A stretch of 64,000 bases of DNA, taken from contig JAIPAM010000004.1 in the NCBI GenBank assembly GCA_021740105.1, positions 1 to 64,000 of the forward strand, read 5' to 3'. Under the pieces are notes generated by a model that did not search any database, had not been told where the DNA came from, and saw only the letters and a list, made by a program, of their open reading frames with translations. This document shows, piece after piece, positions 24,474-34,137 of the stretch. Within the stretch, counting starts at the first letter, position 1. Every line of letters begins with the position of its first letter. A program made the position numbers and the translations under genes. Source of the DNA: Flavobacterium sp. GTDB lineage: Bacteria > Bacteroidota > Bacteroidia > Flavobacteriales > Flavobacteriaceae.

Positions 24474-24857
24474 TTATTCTGGGAAAACCACCTCGTTCAA
24501 AGTGAAATCTAGAATTTCAGCTTTAAATGCATAGTTTCGAATCTCATTTATTCCTTTATCCAATAATAATTCTGTATTGTATTTTCTGCTGGTTGCGAAA
24601 TGAGTTTCTTCCAATATAATTTTAAAATAATACTTTCCAGCAGCTGATTTTACTTTCTCAAATACAACAGAATCGATAGCATTCTTAAAATACTCTATCC
24701 CTTCTTCGCATTCAAATTTAAGTTCGTAACGAAAGCTGGCAAATATGGCTTTGCCTTTTCTAGAAGTAAAAATAAATTTATAATAATCGTCAAACCTCTT
24801 ACTAATTACAAAAGCACCCACTTGATTTAAGAATTTAGATTTACGAATAAAGACCAT
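24474..24857 (-). CDS. DUF1508/YegP-like protein
   Basis: 127 residues from the ATG at 24857 (the longer frame begins with TTG inside the tRNA terminator). Two tandem repeats are visible: 'DDYYKFIFTSRKGKAIFASFRYELKF' followed by 'CEEGIEYFKNAI', then 'GKYYFKIILEETHFATSRKY' followed by 'LLDKGINEIRNYA'. This is the duplicated beta-beta-alpha layout of DUF1508 (YegP), divergent in sequence. Function unknown; YegP-type proteins are small and cytoplasmic. It sits downstream of two tRNA genes but behind their terminator. Confidence 0.55.
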   Translation of the reverse strand: MVFIRKSKFLNQVGAFVISKRFDDYYKFIFTSRKGKAIFASFRYELKFECEEGIEYFKNAIDSVVFEKVKSAAGKYYFKIILEETHFATSRKYNTELLLDKGINEIRNYAFKAEILDFTLNEVVFPE

Positions 24858-24875
24858 GTTAACTTGAATAAAATA

Positions 24876-24908
24876 AAAAAGCTCCAAACCTTAAGTTTGA
24901 AGCTTTTT
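24876..24908 (-). terminator. Terminator of the tRNA-Gly/tRNA-Leu unit
   Basis: AAAAAGCTCCAAAC-CTTAA-GTTTGAAGCTTTTT, one mismatch in the stem, directly after tRNA-Leu on the minus strand. Confidence 0.7.
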
Positions 24909-24910
24909 AG

Positions 24911-24996
24911 TACTCAGAGCGGGACTTGAACCCGCACGAACATTGCTGTTCACTGGATTTTAAGTCCAGCGTGTCTACCAATTTCACCATCCGAGC
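24911..24996 (-). tRNA. tRNA-Leu (anticodon TAA)
   Basis: 86 nt. The anticodon stem-loop is GCTGGACT-TAA-AATCCAG, giving a TAA anticodon that reads UUA. A long variable arm (TGAACAGCAATGTTCG) marks it as a class II tRNA, and the T arm GCGGGTTCAAGTCCCGC is intact. CCA is not encoded. Confidence 0.93.
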
Positions 24997-25010
24997 AATT
25001 ATGATGTTTG

Positions 25011-25083
25011 AGCGAAAAACGGGGCTCGAACCCGCGACCTCGACCTTGGCAAGGTCGCGCTCTACCAACTGAGCTATTTTCGC
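25011..25083 (-). tRNA. tRNA-Gly (anticodon GCC)
   Basis: 73 nt. Acceptor GCGAAAA/TTTTCGC, D arm TAGCTCAGTTGGTAGAGC, anticodon loop CTT-GCC-AAG, T arm GCGGGTTCGAGCCCCGT. It lies 14 nt upstream of tRNA-Leu on the same strand. Confidence 0.94.
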
Positions 25084-25276
25084 ATTTCAATTTTTACAAA
25101 GAGCTGCTGTACTTGTTCTGTATTAACGCACCTAACTTTTATTTACAAAGCCGTTTTGTGAACTTGTTTGCGGAGGCAAATTTAATACAATTATTCAATT
25201 ACACAAGCCTTTTTTTTAAAAAAATAAAGCACTCTTTTTAACCTTCTGATAACCTTATCTTTAAACTTAAAATATA

Positions 25277-27883
25277 TTATTTTTTAATCAACATTCTTTT
25301 GATTTCATTGAGTTTCATCATTGCCTCAATAGGAGTTAGCGTGTTGATATCTAAATTTAAAATTTCTTCTTTTATTTCTTCTAACAACGGATCATCTAGA
25401 TTAAAGAAACTCATTTGCATTTCCTCTTTTTCCGATTTTATTCCTGCTAAAGCATCTCCAGAGAGGTCTTTTTCAAGTTTCTTTAGTAATTTCTGCGCTT
25501 TTAAAATAACTGTTTGCGGCATTCCAGCCATTTTAGCCACGTGAATTCCAAAACTATGTGCACTTCCTCCTTTTACTAATTTTCTGATAAAAAGTACCGT
25601 GTCTTTTAGTTCTTTTACTGAAACATTAAAATTTTGAATTCGAGGCAACAAATCGGTCATTTCATTCAATTCATGATAATGCGTAGCAAAAAGTGTTTTC
25701 GGTTTCGAAGGGTGTTCGTGTAAAAATTCGGCTATTGCCCATGCTATTGAAATTCCGTCATAAGTACTGGTTCCCCGGCCAATTTCATCCAATAAAATCA
25801 AACTCCTATCTGATAAATTATTCAATATAGAAGCGGTTTCATTCATTTCTACCATAAAAGTAGATTCTCCCATTGAGATATTATCTGAAGCCCCTACTCT
25901 AGTAAATATCTTATCAATAACTCCCATTCTAACTTGATCTGCAGGGACAAAACTTCCCATTTGTGCTAACAACACAATTAAAGCTGTTTGTCTTAATATA
26001 GCTGATTTACCCGACATATTTGGACCCGTAATCATAATTAATTGTTGGGTTTCCCTATCTAGAAAAACGTCGTTTGCAATATATGGGGTGCCTACAGGCA
26101 ATTGTTTTTCAATTACTGGATGGCGTCCATTTTTTATGTCCAACTCGAAAGTCTCATCCAATTCGGGACATACATATTTATTTTCGATAGCCAATTGAGC
26201 AAAAGAAGTTAAGCAATCCAATTGCGCAACTAAATTGGCGTTAAGCTGCACTTGCTTCATATAAGTGGTAATCCAAGTAACTAACTGCTCAAATAATTCT
26301 GATTCTAACTTGTGAATTTTCTCCTCAGCACCTAAAATTTTAGTTTCGTATTCTTTTAATTCTTCAGTGATATAGCGTTCCGCATTTACTAATGTTTGTT
26401 TGCGAATCCACTCCGCAGGTACTTTATCTTTATGGGTATTTCTGACTTCTATATAATAACCAAAAACATTATTGAACGAAATTTTCAAAGAGGTAATTCC
26501 GGTATTCTCCGATTCCCTTTTCTCTATTCCTTCTAAAAAATCTTTACCTGAGGTTGAAATAGCTCTTAACTCATCTAATTCAGCATTCACCCCTTTTGCA
26601 ATAGCGTTTCCTTTTGAAATAGCTACCGGCGCATCTTGATTTAATGTCGAATTTATTTTCTCTCGCAGCAATTCACAATCGTGTAATTTATCTCCAATTA
26701 CCTTAACCGCCTCTTGTGGACTTTCCAATGCAATTTTTTTAATTGGAATAATCGCATCTAACGATTCTTTCAAATAAACTACTTCTCGTGGAGAAACTTT
26801 TCCGGTTGCGATTTTTGAAATTAATCGCTCCAAATCAGAAATTTGTTTGATTTGGTGTTGAATTTCCTTTAAAATAGTTAGATTGTCTTTCAAATATGAT
26901 ACTACTTCGTGACGGCTTTTTATTTTATTTATATCTTTTAAAGGCAATGCCAACCAACGTTTTAGCAATCTTCCCCCCATTGGAGATAGCGTTCTGTCAA
27001 TAACCTCTAATAAAGTAACAGCATTTGGATTATAACTATGGTACAATTCTAAATTTCTAATGGTAAAGCGATCCATCCAAACGTAGGCATCCTCTGCAAT
27101 TCGCTGAATTGAAGAAATATGTTGTAATTTATTGTGTTGTGTTTCTGAAAGATAATAAAGTATAGCACCTGAAGCGATTATTCCTTCTGGCAATTCTTCA
27201 ATTCCGAATCCTTTTAATGAAACCGTTTGAAAATGATTGGTAAGTGTTTCAAAAGCGTAGTCTTCTTTATAAACCCAATCTTCTAAATAAAAATTATGAT
27301 ACTCTTCACCAAATATTTCTTTGAAATCATTTTTATTATTTTTTGGAATTAAAACTTCACTAGGATTAAAATTTTGCAATAATTTATCAATGTAATCTTC
27401 CGTTCCTTGAGCCGTTAGAAATTCCCCGGTGGAGACATCTAAAAAAGAAATTCCAATTGCTTTTTTTCCAAAATAAATGGAAGCCAAAAAATTATTCGTC
27501 TTAGAATGCAATACCTCATCATTCATAGAAACACCCGGCGTAACCAATTCTGTAACGCCTCTTTTGACAATTGTTTTAGTCATTTTAGGGTCTTCTAATT
27601 GGTCACAAATAGCAACTCTAAGTCCGGCTTTAACTAATTTAGGCAAGTAGGTATTTATAGAGTGATGTGGAAATCCAGCCAATGCGGTTTCTGTTTCAGA
27701 TCCTGCTCCTCTTTTGGTAAGAGTGATTCCTAATATTTTTGAAGCACGAACAGCATCTTCACCAAAAGTTTCATAAAAATCACCAACACGAAATAACAAA
27801 CAAGCATCAGGATATTTCCTCTTGATCTCATTGTATTGCTTCATTAATGGGGTTTCCTTAACTTCTTTTTCTTTAGCTGCCAA
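25277..27883 (-). CDS. mutS: DNA mismatch repair protein MutS
   Basis: 868 residues, full length. The N-terminal mismatch-binding domain has the Phe-x-Glu motif in '[15 protein letters not shown]'. The connector, core and clamp follow, and the C-terminal ABC ATPase has Walker A '[15 protein letters not shown]', '[18 protein letters not shown]' and Walker B '[16 protein letters not shown]', with '[10 protein letters not shown]' next. It recognises mismatches after replication and recruits MutL. The short region past the ATPase ('KLMK...KRMLIKK') is the dimer/tetramer tail. Single gene unit after the tRNA pair. Confidence 0.96.
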   Translation of the reverse strand: MAAKEKEVKETPLMKQYNEIKRKYPDACLLFRVGDFYETFGEDAVRASKILGITLTKRGAGSETETALAGFPHHSINTYLPKLVKAGLRVAICDQLEDPKMTKTIVKRGVTELVTPGVSMNDEVLHSKTNNFLASIYFGKKAIGISFLDVSTGEFLTAQGTEDYIDKLLQNFNPSEVLIPKNNKNDFKEIFGEEYHNFYLEDWVYKEDYAFETLTNHFQTVSLKGFGIEELPEGIIASGAILYYLSETQHNKLQHISSIQRIAEDAYVWMDRFTIRNLELYHSYNPNAVTLLEVIDRTLSPMGGRLLKRWLALPLKDINKIKSRHEVVSYLKDNLTILKEIQHQIKQISDLERLISKIATGKVSPREVVYLKESLDAIIPIKKIALESPQEAVKVIGDKLHDCELLREKINSTLNQDAPVAISKGNAIAKGVNAELDELRAISTSGKDFLEGIEKRESENTGITSLKISFNNVFGYYIEVRNTHKDKVPAEWIRKQTLVNAERYITEELKEYETKILGAEEKIHKLESELFEQLVTWITTYMKQVQLNANLVAQLDCLTSFAQLAIENKYVCPELDETFELDIKNGRHPVIEKQLPVGTPYIANDVFLDRETQQLIMITGPNMSGKSAILRQTALIVLLAQMGSFVPADQVRMGVIDKIFTRVGASDNISMGESTFMVEMNETASILNNLSDRSLILLDEIGRGTSTYDGISIAWAIAEFLHEHPSKPKTLFATHYHELNEMTDLLPRIQNFNVSVKELKDTVLFIRKLVKGGSAHSFGIHVAKMAGMPQTVILKAQKLLKKLEKDLSGDALAGIKSEKEEMQMSFFNLDDPLLEEIKEEILNLDINTLTPIEAMMKLNEIKRMLIKK

Positions 27884-28011
27884 CTTTAATTATTTATAAA
27901 TGGATAATATTTTTCTAAAAGCGAATTTAATTATTTTTAAACTGAATTTAGTCGTTTCGAAAATTAATTTAATTTTAAGAAAATTTTATTCCTTGAATTG
28001 ATTTTTTTATT

Positions 28012-28019
28012 TAGATTTG
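28012..28019 (+). promoter_or_regulatory. -7 box of the DUF1573 gene
   Basis: TAGATTTG, perfect match, with TTG at 27993-27995 upstream (16-nt spacer). Leader about 22 nt. Confidence 0.45.
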
Positions 28020-28044
28020 TTCTCATAATTTAATTAAAATTACA

Positions 28045-28512
28045 ATGAAAAAAATATTTTTATTAGCAATGCTAACCGTTTTAGGAGTAACCACTTCTAA
28101 TGCTCAAGAAACAAAAAAAGCTAAAGTTTCTACAGAAACTAAAGCAGTTGCAGCAAAATTAGATGGAGCCGGAATAGTTTTCGAAACAGAAACTATTGAT
28201 TACGGAACAATTGAACACAATGCTGAAGGAACTCGTAAATTTGTTTTTACAAATAATGGTAACAAACCATTAATCATCACAAATACGCAAGGATCTTGTG
28301 GATGTACTGTTCCTACAACTCCAAAAGAGCCTATCGCTCCAGGAGCAAAGGGTGAAATTGGAGTACATTATGCAACTGATAGAGTGGGTGCATTTACTAA
28401 AACAGTTACGGTTACTTCAAATGCAGAAGGACAACCTACAAAAGTTTTAACAATTAAAGGAACTGTTTTACCAGATCCAACTCCAGCTACTTCAGTAGCA
28501 CCAAAAAGCTAA
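28045..28512 (+). CDS. DUF1573 domain secreted protein
   Basis: 155 residues. Signal peptide 'MKKIFLLAMLTVLGVTTSNAQ'. DUF1573 is an Ig-like domain; the signature 'TETIDYGTIEHNAEGTRKFVFTNNGNKPLIITNTQGSCGCTVP' is complete, with the CGC cysteines near residues 90-92. The C-terminal 'GTVLPDPTPATSVAPKS' is a short Pro-rich tail. Very common in several copies in Bacteroidota; function unknown, probably periplasmic or surface structural. It has its own promoter and terminator. Confidence 0.85.
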   Translation: MKKIFLLAMLTVLGVTTSNAQETKKAKVSTETKAVAAKLDGAGIVFETETIDYGTIEHNAEGTRKFVFTNNGNKPLIITNTQGSCGCTVPTTPKEPIAPGAKGEIGVHYATDRVGAFTKTVTVTSNAEGQPTKVLTIKGTVLPDPTPATSVAPKS

Positions 28513-28532
28513 ATATATTTAATTATATAATG

Positions 28533-28562
28533 AAAGCTTCCTTAATCAGGGAGCTTTTTTTT
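28533..28562 (+). terminator. Terminator of the DUF1573 gene
   Basis: AAAGCTTCC-TTAATCA-GGGAGCTTT with one mismatch, followed by a T-run. Confidence 0.7.
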
Positions 28563-28580
28563 TGAATCTTGAAATTGATT

Positions 28581-29132
28581 ATGCGTAAACTAGAAAACAG
28601 TGAATTAAATAGAATGTCTATAAACGACTTTAAAGATGCTTCAAAAACACCTTTAATTGTTGTTCTTGACGATATTCGAAGCTTGAATAATATTGGATCA
28701 GTGTTTAGAACATCGGATGCGTTCTTAATTGAAAAAATATTTCTTTGTGGAATTACTGCAACACCACCAAATAAAGAAATTCATAAAACAGCATTGGGAG
28801 CAACTGAAACTGTAGCATGGGAACATTCTGAAGATGTACTTGAGGTAATTGAAAAGTTAAAATCAGATGGAGTAAAAGTTTTTGCAATTGAACAAGTCGA
28901 GAGCGCTATATTCTTACAAGATTTCGAAATAGAAAAAAATCAAAAATATGCTGTAGTATTTGGAAATGAAGTTTTTGGCGTATCTCAAAAAGCAGTAGAA
29001 ATTTGTAATGGAACAATAGAAATTCCGCAATTAGGAACGAAACATTCCTTAAATATTGCTGTCAGTGCAGGAATAGTAATTTGGGATTTTTTCAAAAAAA
29101 TGAGGAAATTTACTTTTTCATTTTTTTTCTAA
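28581..29132 (+). CDS. TrmH-family RNA 2'-O-methyltransferase (SpoU)
   Basis: 183 residues from ATG 28581. SPOUT-fold motifs are clear: motif 1 'LDDIRSLNNIGSVFRTSDAF', motif 2 'YAVVFGNEVFGVSQKAVEIC', motif 3 'IEIPQLGTKHSLNIAVSAGIVIWDF'. It has no extra RNA-binding N-terminal domain, so it resembles TrmL-like or short RlmB/TrmH forms. Target (tRNA or rRNA ribose) cannot be told. The last 23 nt overlap the 3' end of the convergent folK-dNK gene; its 3' end 'KFTFSFFF' is therefore encoded opposite that gene's 'IRKKMKK'. Confidence 0.85.
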   Translation: MRKLENSELNRMSINDFKDASKTPLIVVLDDIRSLNNIGSVFRTSDAFLIEKIFLCGITATPPNKEIHKTALGATETVAWEHSEDVLEVIEKLKSDGVKVFAIEQVESAIFLQDFEIEKNQKYAVVFGNEVFGVSQKAVEICNGTIEIPQLGTKHSLNIAVSAGIVIWDFFKKMRKFTFSFFF

Positions 29133-30246
29133 TTTCATCCAGTATAAACATGTAATCACTTTGATTTTTTACAAAATCTCTGTCAGAAACATCAATAATT
29201 AATACGTTTAAATTGGTTTGAGTATGGATGTAATCTATATATCCTTTGTTGATTTTATCTAAGTAATCAGCAGGAATTTCTTGCTCATAACTTCTGCCTC
29301 TACGCTTTATATTCTGCAACAATCGATCTGTATTTTGATACAAATAAACATACAAATCGGGTTTTGGCATTTCTTTATAAATGATGTCAAACAACGTTTT
29401 ATAGAGTCTAAACTCATCGTCTTGCAAGGTAACTTTTGCGAAAATTAAGGATTTAAAGATGTGATAATCGGCAACGATAAAATCTTTAAATAAATCAAAT
29501 TGCGCTAAATCATCAGATAATTGCTGGTACCTATCGGCTAAAAAAGACATTTCAAGCGGGAATGCAAATCTATTTTGATCTTTATAGAATTTAGGTAAAA
29601 AGGGATTATCAGCAAAACGCTCAAATACCGTTTTCGCATTAAAATCTTGAGCGATTTTTTCTGCTAGTGTTGTTTTTCCTGCGCCAATATTTCCCTCAAT
29701 CACAATGTAATTGTAATGTTGTAAATTGAACTTTCCTAATGGTAACTCTAAATTGGCGACCACTTTACAACTGCTTTTGTCATTACAGGAATCGATTAAA
29801 TCTTGAGTAGATTTATTCATAATTGGGTGGACAAATTCCAATTGCAAGTCCTTCATTGGCAACAAAACAAACAATCGCTCTTGCATTAGCGGATGCGGCA
29901 CGACTAAATTGGCTGATTGAATTATTTCATTTTCAAAACTGATGATATCAATATCAATAATTCTTGACTGGTAACCCTCTTTCAAACTTCTTATTCTCCC
30001 TAACTTTTTTTCAATTTTTAAACAACTTGATAATAATTTTTGGGCTGATTTAGGAGTATGAATTGCAATGGTACAATTGTAAAATGAATCGCTTTCAAAT
30101 CCCCAAGAAGGCGTTTCATATAATTTTGAAACTGAAAATACCGTTCCAATCTCCAATTGAATCAATTGAATGCACGCTTGAACATTCTCAAGACGATCGC
30201 CTTGATTACTTCCTATCGATAAAATGGCTTGATTTTGGGATTTCAT
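29110..30246 (-). CDS. folK: Fused HPPK (FolK) and deoxynucleoside kinase
   Basis: 378 residues with two enzymes in one chain. Residues 5-150 are 6-hydroxymethyl-dihydropterin pyrophosphokinase: 'AILSIGSNQGDRLENVQ' opens it, 'ETPSWGFESDSFYNC' follows, and the active-site 'RIIDIDIISF' (Arg95, Asp98, Asp100) and 'VVPHPLMQERLFVLLPM' are present. Residues 178-378 are a deoxynucleoside kinase of the dCK/dGK family: P-loop 'GNIGAGKTT' with Lys191, 'VFERFADNPFLPKFY', 'FLADRYQQLS', and the LID Arg-rich 'NIKRRGRSYEQEI'. Folate synthesis and deoxynucleoside salvage are thus joined. This fusion is known in Flavobacteriia. Convergent overlap of 23 nt with the methyltransferase gene. Confidence 0.9.
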   Translation of the reverse strand: MKSQNQAILSIGSNQGDRLENVQACIQLIQLEIGTVFSVSKLYETPSWGFESDSFYNCTIAIHTPKSAQKLLSSCLKIEKKLGRIRSLKEGYQSRIIDIDIISFENEIIQSANLVVPHPLMQERLFVLLPMKDLQLEFVHPIMNKSTQDLIDSCNDKSSCKVVANLELPLGKFNLQHYNYIVIEGNIGAGKTTLAEKIAQDFNAKTVFERFADNPFLPKFYKDQNRFAFPLEMSFLADRYQQLSDDLAQFDLFKDFIVADYHIFKSLIFAKVTLQDDEFRLYKTLFDIIYKEMPKPDLYVYLYQNTDRLLQNIKRRGRSYEQEIPADYLDKINKGYIDYIHTQTNLNVLIIDVSDRDFVKNQSDYMFILDEIRKKMKK

Positions 30247-30357
30247 ATTATTTGAAAGTTAACAAAAGAAAATGAGAATAAAACTATAATTGTAATGTGT
30301 GTTAATAAATTAATATTACGAGTGGAAAACAATTTTAAATGATACTATAGGATGTAA

Positions 30358-31152
30358 TTATACTTCAATTCTAACAATATATCCTTCATTACTTCTAATA
30401 TTAAAAACGGTTCCGTCCTCAAAAATTAAATATTGCCCTTTTATACCAATTAATTTTCCTTTAAAGTTTGGCGTTTTATCTAAACTTAAACTATTAATTT
30501 TTGAAGGATATTCTAGAACCGGATAATTCATTTCGTACAGATCATTTTTTTCTAAATGAAAATATTCCTGAACTTCGTTGGGTAATAAAGGTTGAAGTTT
30601 TTCACGTTCTTTAATTAAATCGGTGAAAGCGATATCATTAGTAAGCATTTTTCTCCAATTGGTTTTATCAGAAAAATGGTTTTTTAGCGCTACTTCAGTA
30701 ATTCCTGCAAGGTATCTATTAGGAACTTCAACAATTGAAATGGCTTTCTCCGCACCTTGATCTATCCAACGAGTAGGGATTTGAGTTTTACGCGTTACTC
30801 CAACTTTTACTTCACTTGATAAGGCTAAATAAACTATATGCGGTTGCAATTGGACTCGTTCTTCATAAGCTAGATCACGATCTTGAATTCCTAAATGAGC
30901 CGTGCTCAGTTCCGGTTTCATTATCCAATCGCCTACCGCTGGGCTGGAGAAAAAACAATCATAGCAAAAACCTTGACGAAAAATTTTCTTCTTTTTTCCA
31001 CAATTTAAACATTGGTAACCCACAAAATTGATTTCAATATTTTTATTCAATAATTGATTCACATTAAGAAAACTATCTTGAAAAATCAAAAAATATTGAA
31101 TTGGGGTTTCAAATTGCGTTTGCATTTTATTTAGAACGCCTTCGTAAGTCAT
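30358..31152 (-). CDS. DUF2797 domain protein
   Basis: 264 residues. A zinc ribbon, 'CLNCGKKKKIFRQGFCYDC' (about 48-66), is followed by 'HIVYLALSSEVKVGVTRKTQIPTRWIDQGA', which resembles a GIY-YIG-type nuclease fold core, then 'EVALKNHFSDKTNWRKML'. This is the DUF2797 pattern. Biochemical function is not established; it is predicted cytoplasmic. It is divergently transcribed from the GH3 gene. Confidence 0.8.
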   Translation of the reverse strand: MTYEGVLNKMQTQFETPIQYFLIFQDSFLNVNQLLNKNIEINFVGYQCLNCGKKKKIFRQGFCYDCFFSSPAVGDWIMKPELSTAHLGIQDRDLAYEERVQLQPHIVYLALSSEVKVGVTRKTQIPTRWIDQGAEKAISIVEVPNRYLAGITEVALKNHFSDKTNWRKMLTNDIAFTDLIKEREKLQPLLPNEVQEYFHLEKNDLYEMNYPVLEYPSKINSLSLDKTPNFKGKLIGIKGQYLIFEDGTVFNIRSNEGYIVRIEV

Positions 31153-31174
31153 TATTAAAAAATTAAAATTAAAA

Positions 31175-31203
31175 TTGGAATTGCGTAAAATTTGCTATTT
31201 TTG
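31175..31203 (+). promoter_or_regulatory. Promoter of the GH3 gene
   Basis: TTG (31175-31177), 18-nt spacer, TATTTTTG (31196-31203). Leader about 60 nt. Confidence 0.5.
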
Positions 31204-31267
31204 GTAAAGTTAGCATTTGTTTACCGTTTAACAAATCTAAAAGTCGAAAACTAAATCTAAAGTTGAA

Positions 31268-32788
31268 ATGCCAATTTCTATTATCAATTCATTCGCTTCT
31301 TGGGTTTTAAAACAGCGCATTCATCAGATTGAGCTATTTTTAAAATACCCTAATGAAGTTCAAGAAGAATTACTTTTGAATTTAATTCGCACCGCAGAAA
31401 AAACTACCCTTGGAATAGAATACGGCTATGAATCTATAAAATCTTATGAAACTTTTATAGAACGAGTTCCTATTTCAACCTATGAAGATTTACAGCCATT
31501 AATTGAAAGAACTCGATTAGGAGAACAAAATGTATTTTGGAACACTCCTGTAAAATGGTTTGCAAAATCTAGTGGAACCACCAATGCGAAAAGTAAATTT
31601 ATTCCAGTAAGTAGTGAAGCTTTAGAAAATTGCCATTATAAAGGCAGTAAGGATTTGTTGTGTATGTATTTGAATAACAACGAAAATTCAGGGCTTTTTG
31701 CGGGAAAAAGTCTGCGTTTAGGCGGTAGTTCTCAAATTTATGAAGACAACAATTCATTTTTTGGCGATTTATCGGCGATTCTTATTGAAAATATGCCTAT
31801 TTGGGCTGAATTTATTAGTACTCCAAGTAATCGAATTTCCTTAATGAGTGAATGGGAAACGAAAATTACTGCGATTATCAATGAGACTAAAAATGAAAAT
31901 GTAACCAGTTTTGCTGGAGTTCCTTCGTGGATGTTAGTATTACTAAATAAAGTGCTTGAAGAGACAGGCCATTCCAATTTATTAGAAATTTGGCCAAATC
32001 TGGAAGTCTATTTCCATGGAGGTGTCAATTTTGATCCCTACAGAGATCAATATCAGAAAATAGTTCCCAATTCAAATTTTAAATATTACGAAATTTACAA
32101 TGCCTCTGAAGGATTTTTTGCTATTCAGGATAGAAACGATTCCAATGAATTATTGTTAATGTTGGATTATGGAATTTTTTATGAATTCATTCCAATGGAT
32201 GTTTTTGGGACTACAAACCAACATGCAATTCGCTTGTGCGATGTTGAATTAAATAAAAATTATGCAATTGTGATTACAACAAATTCTGGCTTGTGGCGCT
32301 ATATGATTGGAGATACCGTTAGATTTACCTCGTTAAACCCTTACAGAATTAGAGTTACGGGCAGAACAAAACACCATATCAATGTTTTTGGTGAGGAGTT
32401 AATGGTTGAAAATACCGATCGGGCTATTGCCAAAGCGTGTCAAATTACCCATACTGAAGTGGTTGATTATACTGTTGCTCCAATATTTATGAAGGGTAAA
32501 GAAAAAGGGGCACATGAATGGATGATCGAGTTCAAGAATAACCCTACAGATGCAACTGTTTTTGCAAAAATATTGGACGAAACGTTACAAACTCTAAACT
32601 CAGATTATGAAGCCAAGCGCTATAATAATATGACTTTAAATCAATTGAAAATAAATATTGCACGCCCCAATTTATTTTATGACTGGCTTAAGGACCAAAA
32701 CAAATTAGGAGGCCAACACAAAATTCCTAGGCTTTCAAATCAAAGGGATTACTTAGAAAAATTAAAAGGAATGCAGATTATAAAATAA
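31268..32788 (+). CDS. GH3-family acyl-acid amido synthetase-like protein
   Basis: 506 residues. It belongs to the ANL adenylating superfamily: the ATP-binding 'WFAKSSGTTNAKSKFIPVS' (about 99-117), 'SFAGVPSWMLVLL', 'YFHGGVNFDPY', 'YYEIYNASEGFFAIQD' and 'TNSGLWRYMIGDTVRF' are GH3 hallmarks, and 'VFGEELMVENTDRAI' starts the C-terminal domain. Plant GH3 enzymes conjugate amino acids to auxin or jasmonate; the bacterial substrate is unknown. Single gene with its own promoter and a shared terminator. Confidence 0.88.
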   Translation: MPISIINSFASWVLKQRIHQIELFLKYPNEVQEELLLNLIRTAEKTTLGIEYGYESIKSYETFIERVPISTYEDLQPLIERTRLGEQNVFWNTPVKWFAKSSGTTNAKSKFIPVSSEALENCHYKGSKDLLCMYLNNNENSGLFAGKSLRLGGSSQIYEDNNSFFGDLSAILIENMPIWAEFISTPSNRISLMSEWETKITAIINETKNENVTSFAGVPSWMLVLLNKVLEETGHSNLLEIWPNLEVYFHGGVNFDPYRDQYQKIVPNSNFKYYEIYNASEGFFAIQDRNDSNELLLMLDYGIFYEFIPMDVFGTTNQHAIRLCDVELNKNYAIVITTNSGLWRYMIGDTVRFTSLNPYRIRVTGRTKHHINVFGEELMVENTDRAIAKACQITHTEVVDYTVAPIFMKGKEKGAHEWMIEFKNNPTDATVFAKILDETLQTLNSDYEAKRYNNMTLNQLKINIARPNLFYDWLKDQNKLGGQHKIPRLSNQRDYLEKLKGMQIIK

Positions 32789-32813
32789 AAACCGTCAATT
32801 AAAGACGGTTTTT
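32787..32813. terminator. Bidirectional terminator between GH3 and clpX
   Basis: AAAACCGTC-AATTAAA-GACGGTTTT, perfect stem, overlapping the GH3 stop codon and 8 nt from the clpX stop. Confidence 0.8.
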
Positions 32814-32820
32814 ATTTTCT

Positions 32821-34050
32821 TTAAGACGCTATTTCCAAGCGTTTCAGTAAGTTTTTACTCAAGGTGTGTTCCGCATATTCTTTATCGATATCCAACGTTT
32901 TTTCGTCAGAACTTGGCAAATCGTACATCGCATCAGTAAGAATCGCTTCACATAAAGAACGTAATCCACGAGCACCTAATTTATATTCTAACGCTTTATC
33001 TACAATAAAATCTAAGGCTTCATCAGTGATGTTAAACGCCACTTCATCCATTAAAAACAACTTCTTATATTGCTTTATTAAAGCGTTTTTAGGCTCTGTT
33101 AATATGGCTCTCAACGTTTCTCTATCTAAAGGATCCATGTGAGTTAACACCGGTAAACGACCAATAATTTCAGGAATCAATCCAAAATCTTTGATGTCTT
33201 TTGGAATAATATATTGTAATAAATTGTCTTTATTGATATTGTCGGCATTTTTAGAAGTACTGTAACCCATCGCTTGACGGTTCAATCTTTTGGAAATAAT
33301 TTTTTCAATTCCATCAAAAGCACCTCCGGCAATAAACAATATGTTTTGAGTATTTACTTCTACAAATTTTTGGTCTGGGTGTTTTCTACCTCCTTTTGGC
33401 GGCACATTTACAACAGTTCCCTCAAGTAATTTCAATAAAGCTTGTTGAACTCCTTCTCCAGATACATCACGTGTAATAGAAGGGTTATCTCCTTTACGAG
33501 AAATTTTATCAATTTCGTCTATAAAAACAATTCCTCTTTCGGCTTTGGCCACATCATAATCGGCCGCTTGAAGTAGGCGTGTTAAAATACTTTCCACATC
33601 TTCACCTACATATCCGGCTTCGGTTAAAACGGTTGCGTCAACAATAGCTAATGGAACATCTAGCATTTTTGCAATGGTTTTGGCAACCAATGTTTTTCCG
33701 GTACCAGTTTGGCCTACCATGATAATATTGGATTTTTCAATCTCTACTTCATCTTCTACTTCTTGTTGCATCAATCTTTTATAATGATTGTAAACTGCAA
33801 CCGCCATTACTTTTTTGGTTTGGTCTTGACCTATGACGTATTTATCTAGAAAAGCACGAATTTCTTTAGGTTTTCTTAGAACTAAATCGCTAACATTAGT
33901 TTTTACATTAGATTTTAATTCCTCAACCACAATGCCATTTGCTTGCTCAATACATTTATCACAAATGTGCGCGTCTATTCCAGCAATCAATAAATTGGTT
34001 TCTGGTTTTTTTCTTCCACAGAAGGAACATTCTAATTTTTCTTTTGCCAT
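32821..34050 (-). CDS. clpX: ATP-dependent Clp protease ATP-binding subunit ClpX
   Basis: 409 residues. The N-terminal zinc-binding domain has Cys8, Cys11, Cys30 and Cys33 ('CSFCGRKK...ICDKC'). The AAA+ core has Walker A 'GQTGTGKT' (113-120), Walker B 'IVFIDEIDK' and pore-loop 'GYVGEDVES'; the IGF-type ClpP-binding loop appears as 'PKDIKDFGLIPEIIGRLP' context. It unfolds tagged proteins and feeds them to ClpP. It follows clpP on the same strand after 87 nt, which hold an inverted repeat rather than a clear terminator. Confidence 0.96.
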   Translation of the reverse strand: MAKEKLECSFCGRKKPETNLLIAGIDAHICDKCIEQANGIVVEELKSNVKTNVSDLVLRKPKEIRAFLDKYVIGQDQTKKVMAVAVYNHYKRLMQQEVEDEVEIEKSNIIMVGQTGTGKTLVAKTIAKMLDVPLAIVDATVLTEAGYVGEDVESILTRLLQAADYDVAKAERGIVFIDEIDKISRKGDNPSITRDVSGEGVQQALLKLLEGTVVNVPPKGGRKHPDQKFVEVNTQNILFIAGGAFDGIEKIISKRLNRQAMGYSTSKNADNINKDNLLQYIIPKDIKDFGLIPEIIGRLPVLTHMDPLDRETLRAILTEPKNALIKQYKKLFLMDEVAFNITDEALDFIVDKALEYKLGARGLRSLCEAILTDAMYDLPSSDEKTLDIDKEYAEHTLSKNLLKRLEIAS

Positions 34051-34064
34051 TTTTTATTGTTTAA

Positions 34065-34123
34065 AGTTTAAAAGTTTAATGGTTAAAGTTACTCCAGCAA
34101 CCTTAAACATTAAACCTTAAACT
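34065..34123. repeat. Imperfect 25-bp inverted repeat between clpP and clpX
   Basis: Left arm 34065-34090 and right arm 34099-34123 are built of TTAAAG/TTTAAG words and pair nearly along their whole length with a short loop ACTCCAGC. No T-run. Such TTTAAG-rich hairpins occur as spacers in flavobacterial operons; it may tune clpX expression or mRNA stability. Confidence 0.5.
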
Positions 34124-34137
34124 TGTAACTACGATTT

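Noticed and set aside
25008..25241. 77-residue plus-strand frame over tRNA-Gly
   Set aside because: It begins inside the antisense of a clear tRNA; no coding character.
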